64,000 nt of DNA from Arctopsyche grandis (taxonomy: Eukaryota; Arthropoda; Insecta; Trichoptera; Hydropsychidae): the NCBI RefSeq assembly GCF_051622035.1, contig NC_135358.1, forward strand, positions 12,530,001 through 12,594,000. The letters are read 5' to 3'. Under the pieces are notes generated by a model, which was given only the letters and a program-made list of their open reading frames with translations, had not been told where the DNA came from and ran no database searches. The position numbers were made by a program, and so were the translations under genes. Shown piece by piece: positions 48,104-62,717 of the stretch. Each line of letters starts with the position of its first letter. The first letter of the stretch is position 1.

Positions 48104-48143
48104 TAGATAGATATATAACGCATTAAAATGCGTTATCTATCTA
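48104..48143. repeat. 40-nt hairpin adjoining the previous one
   Basis: TAGATAGATATATAACGCAT pairs with ATGCGTTATCTATCTA across a short AT loop, with a small bulge in the left arm. It begins at the base after the first hairpin ends. Confidence 0.75.
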
Positions 48144-49817
48144 TGCAAAGTGAAATTGTTTCTTTAATTCACTTGTCAATATTTATCGTGTGTTAATGGA
48201 AATTTGCAATTACGTTGAAAATTTGTCGACTCTTCCATTAAACATTGACACGTTGCACTTACATACAATTCATCACATGTTTGTGGAATGACAAAAGCCA
48301 TGAAAAAAAACTTTAAATTTATTTCAATCGAAAAAAAAAATTATTTAACGATCGACCAATCACGAACGTCTTAGACCAATCCAGCCAATCAGAATCGACC
48401 TTGACGATATCCAATCAGACACGACTTACAGACACCGTTTCTGTTTTATATATAAGATTTATTTGAATCGAAAACAAATAATGAATTGAATTGAGGGCTG
48501 TTTAAAATGAAAAATTTTTTTTAACAGTACACATTTTAAGGCATGGTAATGTGCACGCATGTTTTATATATTTTTTCGAAAGCAAAAGAGCTCAATTCTA
48601 GCGTGGGGACTCCGATGAATAATTTACGAAGGGATCGTGCTAGGATTAATAGTGGCGAACGCGATACATCTGACAGTCATTAATCGTTAATTACGATCGT
48701 GAGCCGAAGTAATCGCACTGTATTAATCTCTCGTTATTATTTATGCAAATATATATAAATGATAGCAACAGTTTGTATGTGTGAACGCTCGAACTATCTT
48801 CCTTTGTGCAATGAGGCGTTTGAACGCTCGCGGGGGAAAAAATCCGTGCGCTTGATTTATAATGTCGAATGTTGTTAGATCGAGTCGTTTCGATTAAATT
48901 ATTGCGAGTTTTATAATTGTTTTCAATATGGGTGGCACGTTGCGGGTCAAATGTCGATATAAAAGTGCATTATATTTTACATCTAACATTCTCGTGTCGT
49001 TTACCTTACAAACTTGCTCGTTCTACCTGCATATTAAGTACTGCTGTTCTTCAAGGACTTCCCCTTTCACGTTTAAAATTTATTAGTTTCCTTGTACGTA
49101 TGTATATATCCACTTTGATTCCAATTTACGATGTATTGGAATTTTTTTCGTTCGATAAATTTTTTGACTTGGGGTATTAATCGGTTTTTCGATTTTGCCC
49201 AAAAACAAATTGTGATATATAACATGTTTCGAGGCTGCTTTAATCGATCTTTAAATTTGAAATGTCGAAAATTACATTCGTATTCATCTATCAAAATGCG
49301 GATATGGCATATTTCACGTTCTTTTGCCCTATTTGTGTGTGTATGTGTGCGTAAGATCAATTTTTAGTAAATATTCAACGGTCGTCCGCCTCTTTGCTAT
49401 TGGCATTCATCGATTAGGCACATGCATTCTAAATGTACATATATATTATATATGTATGTTACTAAATATACTGGGGAAAAGTATTTTAATATTCATATTT
49501 ATCGAATGTTAATAATTTTTATGTCAATAAAACGAATCACACAGTGATTATATTAACTCGTTTATGATTTGCATTTTTCTTTAGTGTTTGCATTAAAGTG
49601 ACCGCTTTCAGATTTTAATCTTTCCTAGAAAGTCACCATGTTCTACATTTTTTTTTTTTGTCGTGTCTTCAGTACTATACCCACCGTTTAACGTTTCATT
49701 CTTTTTTGATTAATAACTATTATTATCTAAACAAGTATTAGATTGAAGTTACATTTAAATTTAATTTATACGTTGCAAAATGCAGTCCCAATTCCCTTTA
49801 TGGTGGTAAATTCTTAA

Positions 49818-50200
49818 CCAGCAGAATAGAACCTTTGAACAAAGTGGTCACGGTTTCAAATCCTACTTACTGGTTTCTGATTGCCAAATTTTGGATTTGT
49901 AACTTCAAGTCGATCGTTTCCTATCAGAGTTTGCTAATTTATCTGATTTTCATTGAAACGGTTCCAAAAATTTGGCAACTTTACCCATTTTCTCGCAAAT
50001 CTCGGGTTTTCAGCAATCTCGAATTTCGCTGAATTGTATAAAATGCTGCAAATTTACAAATCTGACCATATATGTTTCTGTGGATGTTAATTGATATGTA
50101 TTTATTTTGTATAACAATACTTGTTTCAAATGTACAATGTTTCTGACCAGGAAGGCGTATTGGGGTTTCCTCTTAGGCCTTCCTGGTATGAATTTAAAAA
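49818..50200 (+). mobile_element. tRNA-derived SINE, plus orientation
   Basis: The head starts CCAGCAG and contains a degenerate B box (GGTTTCAAATCC) about 40 bp in. A conserved core follows: CGATCGTTTCCTATCAGAGT, then CTGATTTTCATTGAAACGGT. The 3' end is a hairpin, ACCAGGAAGGC (50146-50156) with GCCTTCCTGGT (50177-50187), then an A-rich tail. The same head, core and hairpin occur at 58383-58839 in minus orientation. The hairpin tail was probably acquired from a partner LINE. Confidence 0.7.
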
Positions 50201-53200
50201 AAAATAGTGTTTATAACATTGAAACGGCGTAATCATCATGTGGGACTATACGAATGGAGAAAACTACGGCGTGATGGGTTTATCGGGTGAGCTTCATTCG
50301 CCAAGTTGTGGGTTGATAGTAGAATAGTCGGGGTCGCTGACCATCTACCGTAGATTGTCTTGTGATGCGGATGTTTGGCAAATTTTATCTTTAGTTAAGT
50401 TAAACTATACTTTTGATGGAGTTTTAACTTCTAAATCTCACTTTTGAATGCATTTGTTTGATATATGAAATGCATTAAATAATTTTAACATCAAGGATGT
50501 GTAATGAAAGACGTCTTTGAGAATACTTTTGTAAACCAGTTCTATCTACGGTGCCGCGCAGTCTAACCGGTCAAACTAAATGTTTTACGGACTAGTCAGT
50601 CGCCATCCACTCAGTGTATGTACTTTGAAATTGTATTGTGCTATCGACGAAATGCTCGCTTTACACAATTCCTCCTCAAAATTTAATTAACAGAACTTCG
50701 ACAGTGTTCCGACGAGACTACTCTACATTTCCAGACAGTGGTGACGGTTAATCGAAGTTCCGACCTGGTTCTGTCGACGATCTCGCTCGTTAAGTACATA
50801 CGTGGTAAATCGAGTACGTACATACATACATAGATGCTTAGAGCTGGCTTTTTTTGGCGCGCGTGACGAAATCTCGGTTGCCGTCATCCAGATTTGAAAC
50901 TGCCTTCGAAAAGTATGAAATAATCGTTGCGGTCTAAAGCCGGAGCCATCCACTCGGCAGACAGATAATTATCTCGCGTTGGCCAATATTTCGGTTAGTG
51001 TGAATGTATTTCGGAGTACGCAATTTTCTTTTGTCCGACTTCGCAACTGTCGAGTTTTGAACGAATTAAGTCCTTTTATCTTTTTCGTTTTCACTTGTCG
51101 ACTACATAAAATGCTAAATAATCGATTGTACGTCACTAAATGACGTCGTGCGTAATTAAAAAAATCCCATATCTAATGATAATTATATGCATGAGTGGTT
51201 TTGATGGGCAATTAAAAACTAGAATAACTAGTAATTTAATTTTCCTTTTATGCCATCAATTTTGTGTACCTACACGATCTTATTGGAATCTTTTTGGAAT
51301 ATTTTCGCTTTGGTATGTCTTTTTTTATGAGTGTGTGTGCTTAGTTTTATTATATAACATAATTTTTATTTTATAGTTTTTGAACTGCTCCAATTTTATA
51401 TCCGTAGAACACTCCCACGTATGCAGTATTAAATTAGGTCACGAAAGTAATTGCGTCATCGTTTTCCACGTGCATCCATATAATTTTCATTACTGAGTAA
51501 AGTCGCAGGTATAAAAATAAATTTGTGCTCGCTTTCCTCTTAATCTGATTCAGTGGAGTGACTAGTAGTCGTCACTTTTCTGTTTCGAAGCCATGCATAT
51601 TTGAATGGAAAAATTTTTGTTTCGCTACGTTATTGAATAAAAATTAAATGAAATTATTTATAGTGAATCAATAAAATTTTGTTGGTTATTTTCCTATTCA
51701 TAATTGACAAAGGGGGGGGGGGGGGGGCATATATAAAAAAAACTTTATTTAATATAAACCGAAATGTCATCACAAGCTATTTAAAAATGATGATTTTCTC
51801 ATATATCCATGTATGTAATAATTAAAAATATATATTTTGGAAATTGACAATCATTGAATTAGTTAATATTGACGCTCTACCGAAAGCTTTCAAGACGCAT
51901 CGATATTTGCAAAAACAATTAGTTCAGGAATTTAAGAATAATACGTTCATAGTTCGCATAGGCACTTTTGCGATAAAAAGGTGCCCATTGTTGAAAATTT
52001 GCATATTTGTCGGCAAACATGAGCCGTTTTTCACATGTATTTATTCATAAATTTACATATTTACACTTACTTCCCTCTCGAACGAAAACACACCGCATTG
52101 TAAAAATTCAAGACGCTAATTATTAACAAACGTTTTGTTTCTCTACCTTTTTCCACAAAGGCGCAACGGAGAGGCGAGGGGGGGGAAAGGTCACCTTTGA
52201 CCGATTATCGATATGCAATCAATCAAAATTATAATTCAAGCGTCTTAATAAATTATATTGCGGCTAGTCGGCAACGGGGAGGAGCTTTTGATTTACGAGT
52301 ATCCTAAATTCGCCGAATTTGGCCACGAATGCGATCGCACTTTTTGTTCATTTTCACACTTTTTCGACCTTCGATACGCCTCACATGGTGAGATTTACCA
52401 GCCTATATGCGTATTTGGTATGAACTTGCCATGTGGGTCGCGAGAATATTATGTATGTATGTAGTTAACTGAAACACCTCGGTATGCTTCGAGTGTACCA
52501 ATTATGCACAGTATGTATAATAGTAGACATTTTAATTGCGTCGGCTCTAATATATTATATTTTATTGCACGTCGTTGGATTAATATTATATTGTGTTATA
52601 TAAGAGTGTAATAATGAGGTGTAACTGTAAATCAGACGTGTCTGTCGTCTTCGAAAATATGGGCAATAGGTCGAATGCGAGTTTAACGAAGCAGTTTGTA
52701 AATCATTCGCGGATATAATTATCGGACAAGATCAACGTTTTGTATAGTAATAATGTCGTCGTAGCACGCGATAGCTTGTAAATTTCAAAAGTCGGAAAAG
52801 AAGTGCGTTCGAAATAAATTACAAAAATAACGTCGTATATTAAAAACAAATTCTTGCGTCCTTCGCCAGTTGATCTGTGATAAATGAGCACAATTACGCG
52901 AATACCATTCGTTTGTTTTTTTTTTATGTTTATAGTTACGCAAATTTCGTATTGCCGAGACTGTCGTCCATTGTCCGTATCGTTTTGTCTACCATTGAAT
53001 TGCAGGCGTTCTTAAAAAATGTTGCACTAACAATGACCAAATTGTGACAAATATTGTGCAATAGGTTTTCTTTTACGTCAAAGACAAGACGCTGTCGAAA
53101 ATTCTGTTCAAACCTTTCAATTGCGCTTGATTAGTGAACTATACTTTTGCTGTAGTAATTTTGTCTCTATTTGTTTTGCACTTTTATTTTTGCAATCCTT

Positions 53201-56200
53201 TATTCACTATTTACAGTGCACTATACCTTCAGCTTCATATAACTTAAAATCATTGGAGAACTTTTTGAAAAACGGTATTTTAGACAAGGAATGTATATAG
53301 TGCAGGCAGTATGCGTTTAGATTGGGAAAGGATGTAATGCCATTTAACGACGATTTTTTTTAGGAAAACTGTCGGAAATTATTTACAATGTGTTTGATCA
53401 TAAACATCCTAGGAGGAAGGACAAAGCAGGATACACAGACTTACATTTTAAGTGAAAAGCCAATTTTAGAGATATAAAATTAATTTATGAAGATTTTTTT
53501 CTGTTACATATGAACATGTTTATACTGGTTTTTGTTTTCAAGAAAACAATGTTTTTTTTTTTTTTTTTTTGTAAAAGCACCTATCAGTATAGATTTCATT
53601 ATGTTAGTTCCAGCAAACACAATAACTCCAACTACAAATATCTATTTATTTTGCATGTTCAAATCCTTGAATAACATTCAATACATTACAAATGTATTTA
53701 TGTATGTATATACGTACATCTACTAAATATGGAATATAAGTGATGCACAGACGATTTAAAATTTTTGTTGCTTCATCGTCATCAGTGATACTTATGATAT
53801 TTCATCAGATATTTGAATATTTGCTATACATATGTATGTACATATGTATATGATTTTTCCACTCTTTGATGAAAAAAAAATATATTGATTGGTGAAACGA
53901 ATACTTTGAGATGCCCAACAAATAAATAAATAAATTCTGACAAGAACCAAAGTATAATATATAAGCTTTTACAAATCATCGAATTTATCCACTTTTTTCA
54001 GGGCTTAACTCAAGAATCTTTTAGTCACAAATAGACATTCTATCGATTGAGCATTTGCCGAAGATTTATAACTTTATACTACATAATAAATAGCCAAGTG
54101 TTGACGGAAGAATTTAACTGACTCTATGCAGCTTAAGACGCATTCGAGCAGGGAAAGTGGCTTTTCTCGTTCACTCTATGGGGGTCAAAACAGAGGCTCA
54201 CCGTAAGGCATGGGACATGGCTCGGCAGCCTTATGGACTGATTAACGACTTAACGTTCATTAACGACGACAACCCAGGCGAACAAACCGCAATAGCGCCA
54301 ACCCAGAGAGAACGAACAGGTGATGTGTGCAAATTTCCGTTATCGATGTTGGAAAACCATCTCGTTAAATTAATTCGCAAAACCGTTTTATATGTGCGGT
54401 GTGTGGGTGGGTGGGTCCACTCGGTGGCGGTCTCGCGTGAAATATAACAAACAAAAAAGAGGAAAATAAATTAATGCGGTATCTTTAAAACCAAGTGCGT
54501 AGAGCTGGCCACTCTGCCGCATCATCGTATGTAATTTATTCGCACCGTTCGCTGCTGCTCGCAAACTTTTCATATGAAGAAAGGCGATGCTATGTATGTA
54601 GAACCGATTGAATCTTAATAACCTTATACTCACACTAGCCAAATAGTTCAAATGTTGACTCACTGACTTGTAGACGTGTGACGTAAAGTAAAACCCAATA
54701 TTGAGTCACATTCGTTTGTGACTCTTTTCCTATATGCATGTGAGTAATAATTTCGTTTTGCGCATACCATTAAGAATTATTTATTTTAGTTTGTAACTCA
54801 ATTGTTTCGACAGTTCAATTTCACTTTAATTTTACACCATTCTCTTTTTAACAAAATTTTGAGGGCATCGTCATTTTCAACCTTTCACCATCCACTGTTG
54901 ACTGAAAGCCTCTTTAATCTTATTCCTTTCCTGTCTTTCTTGCTCGACACTCATCCACTATGCTTCATTTACCATCTATCATCCAACCATCTTTTTATTC
55001 GACGTTTGCTTTCTTTTTTTGTATCCTCTTGGGTACCATATTTGTTGATATACAGGTCCATTTTTACGTTTCCCATCCATATCTTTCTCATTCGATCATT
55101 TGATATTCATATCATAACATCTTATATCGACATACATTTGATTTTCTGTAACATGTTTAAGGCAAGTTACGCATCGTGCAATTCAAAAGCTTTATATTTA
55201 TTTCAAACATATTGTAGTCTTTAGATTTTGTCCATTCTTTCAAAAGCACTCCACTCTGATTTCATCCTTCCGTCTCATTTAAAAGTAAATATTGAACGTA
55301 TTAAAAATATTTTACGAATCGATACCCAAGAACAAATTCGTGGAAAATGCGTCGCATTTATTCTTGGGTTCGATATTTTACTCTCCTCCCTCCCTCCATC
55401 CCTTTGCTTCGGGAACGTCGAATTTTCTTCCCCTCCCCTTTAGCCCGTACGAGCGGAAATGGTTTATTCCGTGACCGAGCTCGCCTCCGAAAATAAACGC
55501 TATTTTTAGGTAAAACGTTACCCGACTATATTTCGTTCGCGTTCAATTAATTGACCACATTTTTACCAGAATCATGTCAAATCTATGTACATATATTGCG
55601 ATTTTGTTTGAACGCATAATTTTGCTCGCCCGAAAAAAAACTCTTATTCATAATGAGCACTGACGATTATTGGATTAAAGAGTATTAACCGCGCGTTCGT
55701 TCGCGCTTGTTTTTTTTTTACGGTTTTATTGTTTGAAAACTGTTATTTTTTGTTCGAAATCACATCTTTACAGTCTGATTAACCATTTGTTCTGTTAGCG
55801 CGAATCGCGATAATCGGTTGCAAATGAATCTAAACAGAACGATTTACATGCTCCCTACCCTTGTTACATATGAATATATTGTCTACTTTCGTACTTTATT
55901 AAATGAGGTCGTTTTTAATATTATAAAATTTTTCGAGAGTGAATTTTTTTGACAAGTCTAATTGCCATTCGAGTGAACAATCGTGCACGTTATTGGGAAA
56001 TGTGCTAATTAATAATTTTTCACGCGTCACAGCGAACAATGCGCGTAACAGTAACTAAGATGCTGTGCGAATTGTTACTCGTAATTTGTATCATTCGCCG
56101 AGTGTTAATAGTAATCTTACCAAGAGTGTTACGCGATTGGTCAATGTCATACCTTTGTTTTGTTCCGTATTAGTCGCATTCGTGAAATTCTGTAAATGCC

Positions 56201-56690
56201 TCACTTAAACGTTACATAGGTTATCAGATCATCTTATCGTAAAATGGCAATTGCTTCAAATTTTCGACGTTGTGTATTTAATTAATATAGGTAATTACGA
56301 GAGTACAGTTTTTGGATGTAACAACGAAATTTCTGTTAATAATTGTGTAAATAATATTTTTTTGACATCGAAAAGCTTATCTTTGGTTCAAACCAATTTT
56401 TTTACAATCAATTCCAGTTTTTAATTGACAATCCAGTGATTGACTAACTGGTTAGTATTTTAAGATATTGACTTTAAACTTCCAATATGGTATACTATGT
56501 AGCTACTGTTCTTATTATCTATGAGACTTCTATCCAATAATTACTTGACGTGTGCTCGTCTCGATTCTTCGAAACATTGGATTTTTATGATAGATATTGT
56601 TGAACTGAAATTGTGATTTTTATTCCACATTTTTCTTTTATTAAGTTTATATTTTCCTAATTTTTGAAATCATATTCAAATAGTGGTGAC
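50201..56690. other. Intronic DNA, no gene seen
   Basis: No supported exon. It contains a run of 16 G at 51712-51727, TACATATGTA blocks (53829-53850), an imperfect hairpin at 55319-55375, and GC-moderate patches at 50720-50960 and 54120-54560 with no recognisable coding content. Confidence 0.45.
55319..55375. ncRNA. Imperfect 19-20 bp hairpin, possible small-RNA precursor
   Basis: ATCGATACCCAAGAACAAAT pairs with ATTTATTCTTGGGTTCGAT with one bulged base and one mismatch, leaving a terminal loop of about 18 nt. Size and imperfect pairing resemble a microRNA precursor, but I recognise no known seed and the match could be chance. Confidence 0.2.
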
Positions 56691-56699
56691 ATACTAGGT

Positions 56700-56929
56700 G
56701 GGATCATTCTTCCCAATTTGACGAAGGAACCGTTTCAACAGTGAAATCAGAAAAATCGGCAAATTCTGATAGAAAACGATCGATTCGGAGTCACAAATAT
56801 CCAAGTCTGGCCAGCAGCACTACAGATTATACTTATTCTTTTCAATCTAGGTCGAGGGATCGAACCTGGCAACCTCTCGGTGCTTGGCATTAACGCAACT
56901 ACTGAGCCATACTGCTGGCTTTTATTCAT
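56700..56929 (-). mobile_element. tRNA-derived SINE, minus orientation, variant 3' end
   Basis: On the minus strand it begins GCCAGCAGTATGGCTCAGTA (A-box-like) and carries the B box GGTTCGATCCC. It continues through GCTGGCCAGACTTGG and the core CGATCGTTTTCTATCAGAAT and TTTCTGATTTCACTG to GAAACGGTTCC. The hairpin tail of the other copies is missing. Confidence 0.7.
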
Positions 56930-58382
56930 TATATTTATTTTAAAACATGAATTAACGGAGTTTTTAATAAAAATCGTTTAAGTAAATATAGTATGTGAAG
57001 GAGGAATGTGAATTTCTACTAGCAATTGATTTTTGAAATTAAATTGTACTTCGTATGCTCGTCTTCAAAATTTATTACAAGCGCATAGTATTCCGCTTCG
57101 AATTTTTAATAAGAAATAGGTAGTATTGATCACTATTTTTTACCATTTTAGTTCGGAATTACAAGTTGTCAGTTAGAATTATTATATCGTTCGATTTTAG
57201 CACGCACTGGGAAAATCCGGCACCGTACAAGACGTGATATTTTTTAGCGCATGTGTGCCGTATCGTGATTTCCGCGATCTCGAGTGCAACATTGTCAGAA
57301 GTTATGCTGTCAGCTTTGAAACATTACCAGCCGAGTGAGTGGAGACGAGGAGGATGGACTCTTTGTGTAACAGTATCGAAGCACCAGTCTTTAAATCGTA
57401 TTGAAATGTAGGCGCGGAAACTGGGTCCCCCGCGTGCGTTATTGTTCTCTCGTCCGCTACCTTTCTTTCTTTTTTGTTCCTGCGCGTGGAATCTATGCTA
57501 ACAACGCGATTTCCTCACGCCGGTGGGCTATCATAGTCTCTTCCTCTCCCACACCTTTTGCTCAGCTCGTCCGCTATGTACATAGGTGTATCCTTCCCGA
57601 GGAAAAATCAAAGTCTACTGTTACCTGGCCGATTCGATAAGCGCGCGTCATCCGGTACGAATGACATCACATTTGAATTTCCATTTCCTACTCCCGAATG
57701 CTAATCAAGGGGAAGGCATCGTATATATTTATAGGCAGGTATATATGTATGTACTTGGGTACTCTTGGCGATGGCGTGACTGGAACACGACAGGGGAGCT
57801 CGTCCCCCGTACATAATGACATATTACGTCGGAAAAGCTTCACTCAAGATAGTGGAAGCTTTCGATTTAATCGGAGCAAATACACGCGACGCGTTCGAAA
57901 GGCTCAATTCTACGCCTATTCAATATTCGCAATCAGTTCCTCTATACGCGCGTGCACAATGGAAACGCTTTGCTCTGGAGTTTGTTTAATGAGATTTAGA
58001 GTATCGTATGTATCTTTCCTTTTTGATGGGTTTGTGTATGTTTTCCGCTGCTTTGTGATGATACAATTTGTATTGAAAAATATGGCTAAAATTGTGTAAC
58101 GAATGTAACCACGACAATGTCGTTTCGGATGCGATAGTGATGCCGGGTTCAGATTCATTCTGTGTTGAAATTGAATTATATGATAAATATGTTCCCAGTA
58201 TTTTAATTTTATTAAAATATCAAAATGGATTCGACATGCTAATAATATTTATTGAATCGTAAGTAAACACGAATCTGTATATGCCGTATCTTATTTTTCT
58301 TCATATCTACTATGATTTTTGGAAATTGGATTATTATTTTGTAAGCTTAATAGATTTGTTTTACATACATATATACAAATAT

Positions 58383-58839
58383 ACCAGGAAGGCTTAACAG
58401 GTAAACCCCAAATGCGCCTACCTGGTCCACATAATTATTACATAGATACATGTATGTAAATCTAAGCAATATCTGACATCTATGGTCAGATATTACAAAA
58501 ATCGTATGAATACGATAAATAACGATGAATAACTTTCATGTAACAATACGAATTTTTATATTCGATAAACAACCACAGAGACATCTATGGTGATCAATAT
58601 GGCGAAACCTAAGATATAACAATAACTAAAGGTTTGCAATAGAAATTTGGGAAGGAAAGGAAGGAAACACCAATTTTTACAGGAACCATTTTAATGAAAA
58701 TCAGAAAAATTGGCAAATTCTGATAAGAAACGATCGACCTCGACAACCCAAGGTCTGGCCAACAGCGAGACAGCGGGAATCGAACCCGTAACATCAAGTA
58801 CGAAATAATTCAACATTCACCACTAGACTACGCTGCTGG
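58383..58839 (-). mobile_element. tRNA-derived SINE, minus orientation, with 3' hairpin
   Basis: On the minus strand the head reads CCAGCAGCGTAGTCTAGTGG (A-box-like), then GGGTTCGATTCCCGC (B box), TGTTGGCCAGACCTTGGGTT, and the core CGATCGTTTCTTATCAGAAT. It ends in a hairpin of ACCAGGTAGGC and GCCTTCCTGGT. An extra segment with small inverted repeats (ATATCTGAC/GTCAGATAT) lies before the tail, making this copy longer than the one at 49818. The B box belongs to the SINE and is not a functional tRNA gene. Confidence 0.75.
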
Positions 58840-59424
58840 TTAATATAGATACATGGTTACGTTATAGATACATATGTACTTAGCCCCATTTTTATCATAT
58901 AGGGAACTCTTTTCATAATTTTGATTGTACGCTTTATTTAATCGTACGCTTACAAAAATACTCGGTAAGAACAATAAAATTACAAAATCGCTATTCATTT
59001 TTATTTGCGTATTTTATCAAGCGTAATCGAGTGATACTGTCCGCTCGTCGCAGTCGGCAATTTCGTTATTTAAATTGTGTAAAAGTAGCTCAGTTGTGCC
59101 GGTTTTTCGTGCGATAACGCCGTATTTGCTTATGCTAATTTATATAAACTTCTTTTTGAAGGGGCAGGGGGAAGGTGTTGGCTTTTCTAAAACCGGCCAA
59201 AATGTCGAAAGCTCTCGAATTACTTGCTAAAGCTCACCCGCCGCCTTATCTCTCGCCAGAATGCTTCTACACGTATTGCGGTGAAGCTTTTCCGTTGCCC
59301 CATCCATTCCAAAAGTTGAGCGGTGTGTAGTAAGTAGGTATGTACATATATACATACCTACGTCACCAAAAAATATGCTCATAATCCGAGGCGAACTTTT
59401 GATTCTGTACCATGCTTTTCTATA

Positions 59425-61212
<1,788 letters not shown>

Positions 61213-62680
61213 TATATATATATATGTTCATTTAAAACCCGTTCATTATATTTATATTTCCCGAAAGGGCATGTTTATCTTTTGCGCGTCTGTATGTAAT
61301 AGATCCGGCTTGTTTGCTCTTTATTTGAAACGAAATGTATTTCAGACGTTTATAAATACTTAAATTATGTTTTAATACTTTTTATACGCGAAAATTGTTT
61401 TTGGATATAAACGTGGTATATATGAAATTTAATAACGAATTGGTGCGTAGGCGGGTATAATACATGTAGGTATATGTAAAATAAGGTGTAATTGTATGTA
61501 TACATACATATGTATGTGGGTATTTGTCGCCGTGCAAGGTTTGAGTTATTGGCAGTTTACGGTTATTTTCGACTTGTGCACACTCGATTGTCAAATTGTT
61601 GATTGAAACAAAAAAAGGAACAAGTGTTTGTATGTAAAATAATTCCATTCAAAATGAGTAACTGTTTCATCGTCACTACCGCTAATCTGGGTTTGATAAT
61701 GTTACGTGTATTGTCCCTGTGACAAAACTCGACTGGTTGATTCAATGCTAAAATTACTGTTAGACACTTCCATGTGTCGTATGTAATATATATGTATAAT
61801 ATATAGGACCTTTAACAAATACTTTTCTTTTTTTACTTTTAAGTATTTTTTGTGTTTAAAAGTATTTTTTGTGTTCATTGAGTGAATAATAATTTGCATA
61901 TCTATTATAGTTTGTTATTGTAATACTGTAAGATTCGTTCAATATATTTATTTTAGTTTCATCAAATGCGACAAAATATCAATATATTTTTTGACATTTG
62001 GCGAAAAGCTTCAGAAAAATTTCTTTGCGTCAGAGTTTATTTGCCGCAGGAAAAAATGTCGAGCTCGATGACATATCGTTGACATTTCCTTTTCGTGCCA
62101 TCTCGTACTAGAAAACGAATGTGTATGTATACAACATAGAAAATGGGTTTAAACTATTGATATCATACATCAAATAAAACGGATAGAAAATGTATTGAAG
62201 CTAAACTAACATATCAAAGCCATACCATTTTCAATATAATATACATATGCATATCTAACGCACACAGAAATCATCAGTGAAAGCTGTTTGAGTCTCTCGA
62301 TAATGTACGTGTGAATATTCGCGAACATTATTTTTCATTTTTCACCTGCTTAAATAAGTGAATACATGTCGAGACTCTTTAACTATAAGTGAATACATGT
62401 CGAGAAAAACTTTAACTTTCATTTTAAAACAAATGTTGCCGTTTAAAACTGTTCATTTTTCATGCACATAGTAACTCACAACACAACGGATAGCGTATAC
62501 ATACATTAATGTTTTATCATAATATATGTATGTATGTATGCTTGGTGTGAATAAAAAATATAAAAATATATACTTACAACAAACGCCAGCAAGTTTGCGT
62601 ATAAGTTTCTTTCCATCATTGTAAAAATTCACATAATTTACTCTGTACATATGTACATATATTATCATGTGCTTTTTCAA
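61213..62680. other. Intronic DNA, no gene seen
   Basis: No supported exon. TACATATGTA blocks lie at 61498-61516 and near 62645. A roughly 33-bp tandem duplication (AAGTGAATACATGTCGAGA) lies at about 62356-62405, and a 17-bp duplication (AAGTATTTTTTGTGTT) at 61843-61876. Confidence 0.5.
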
Positions 62681-62717
62681 TTTTATTAATATTTCTTTTT
62701 TTTTGTTTCAGGTAAGT
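62681..62717 (+). promoter_or_regulatory. Candidate recursive splice site (ratchet point), strong
   Basis: TTTCTTTTTTTTTGTTTCAG|GTAAGT: a long pyrimidine tract and CAG acceptor directly abut a perfect consensus donor at 62711|62712. A branchpoint-like TTATTAAT lies about 25 nt upstream. It is on the twin strand and repeats the seven bases GTTTCAG and the GTAAGT of the site at 34437. It fits a zero-length recursive exon in the presumed twin intron. Confidence 0.65.

Noticed and set aside
54802-55224. 140-codon open frame
   Set aside because: It is AT-rich, with Phe/Leu/Ser/His composition typical of random AT-rich frames, and has no domain or splice context.
55500-55512. TTTTTAG|GTAAAA juxtaposed splice-like motif
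   Set aside because: The pyrimidine tract is only five bases and the donor is poor, so it is much weaker than the sites at 34437 and 62711.
58771-58839. A and B boxes resembling a tRNA gene
   Set aside because: The sequence lacks a foldable acceptor stem and continues into the SINE core shared with two other copies.
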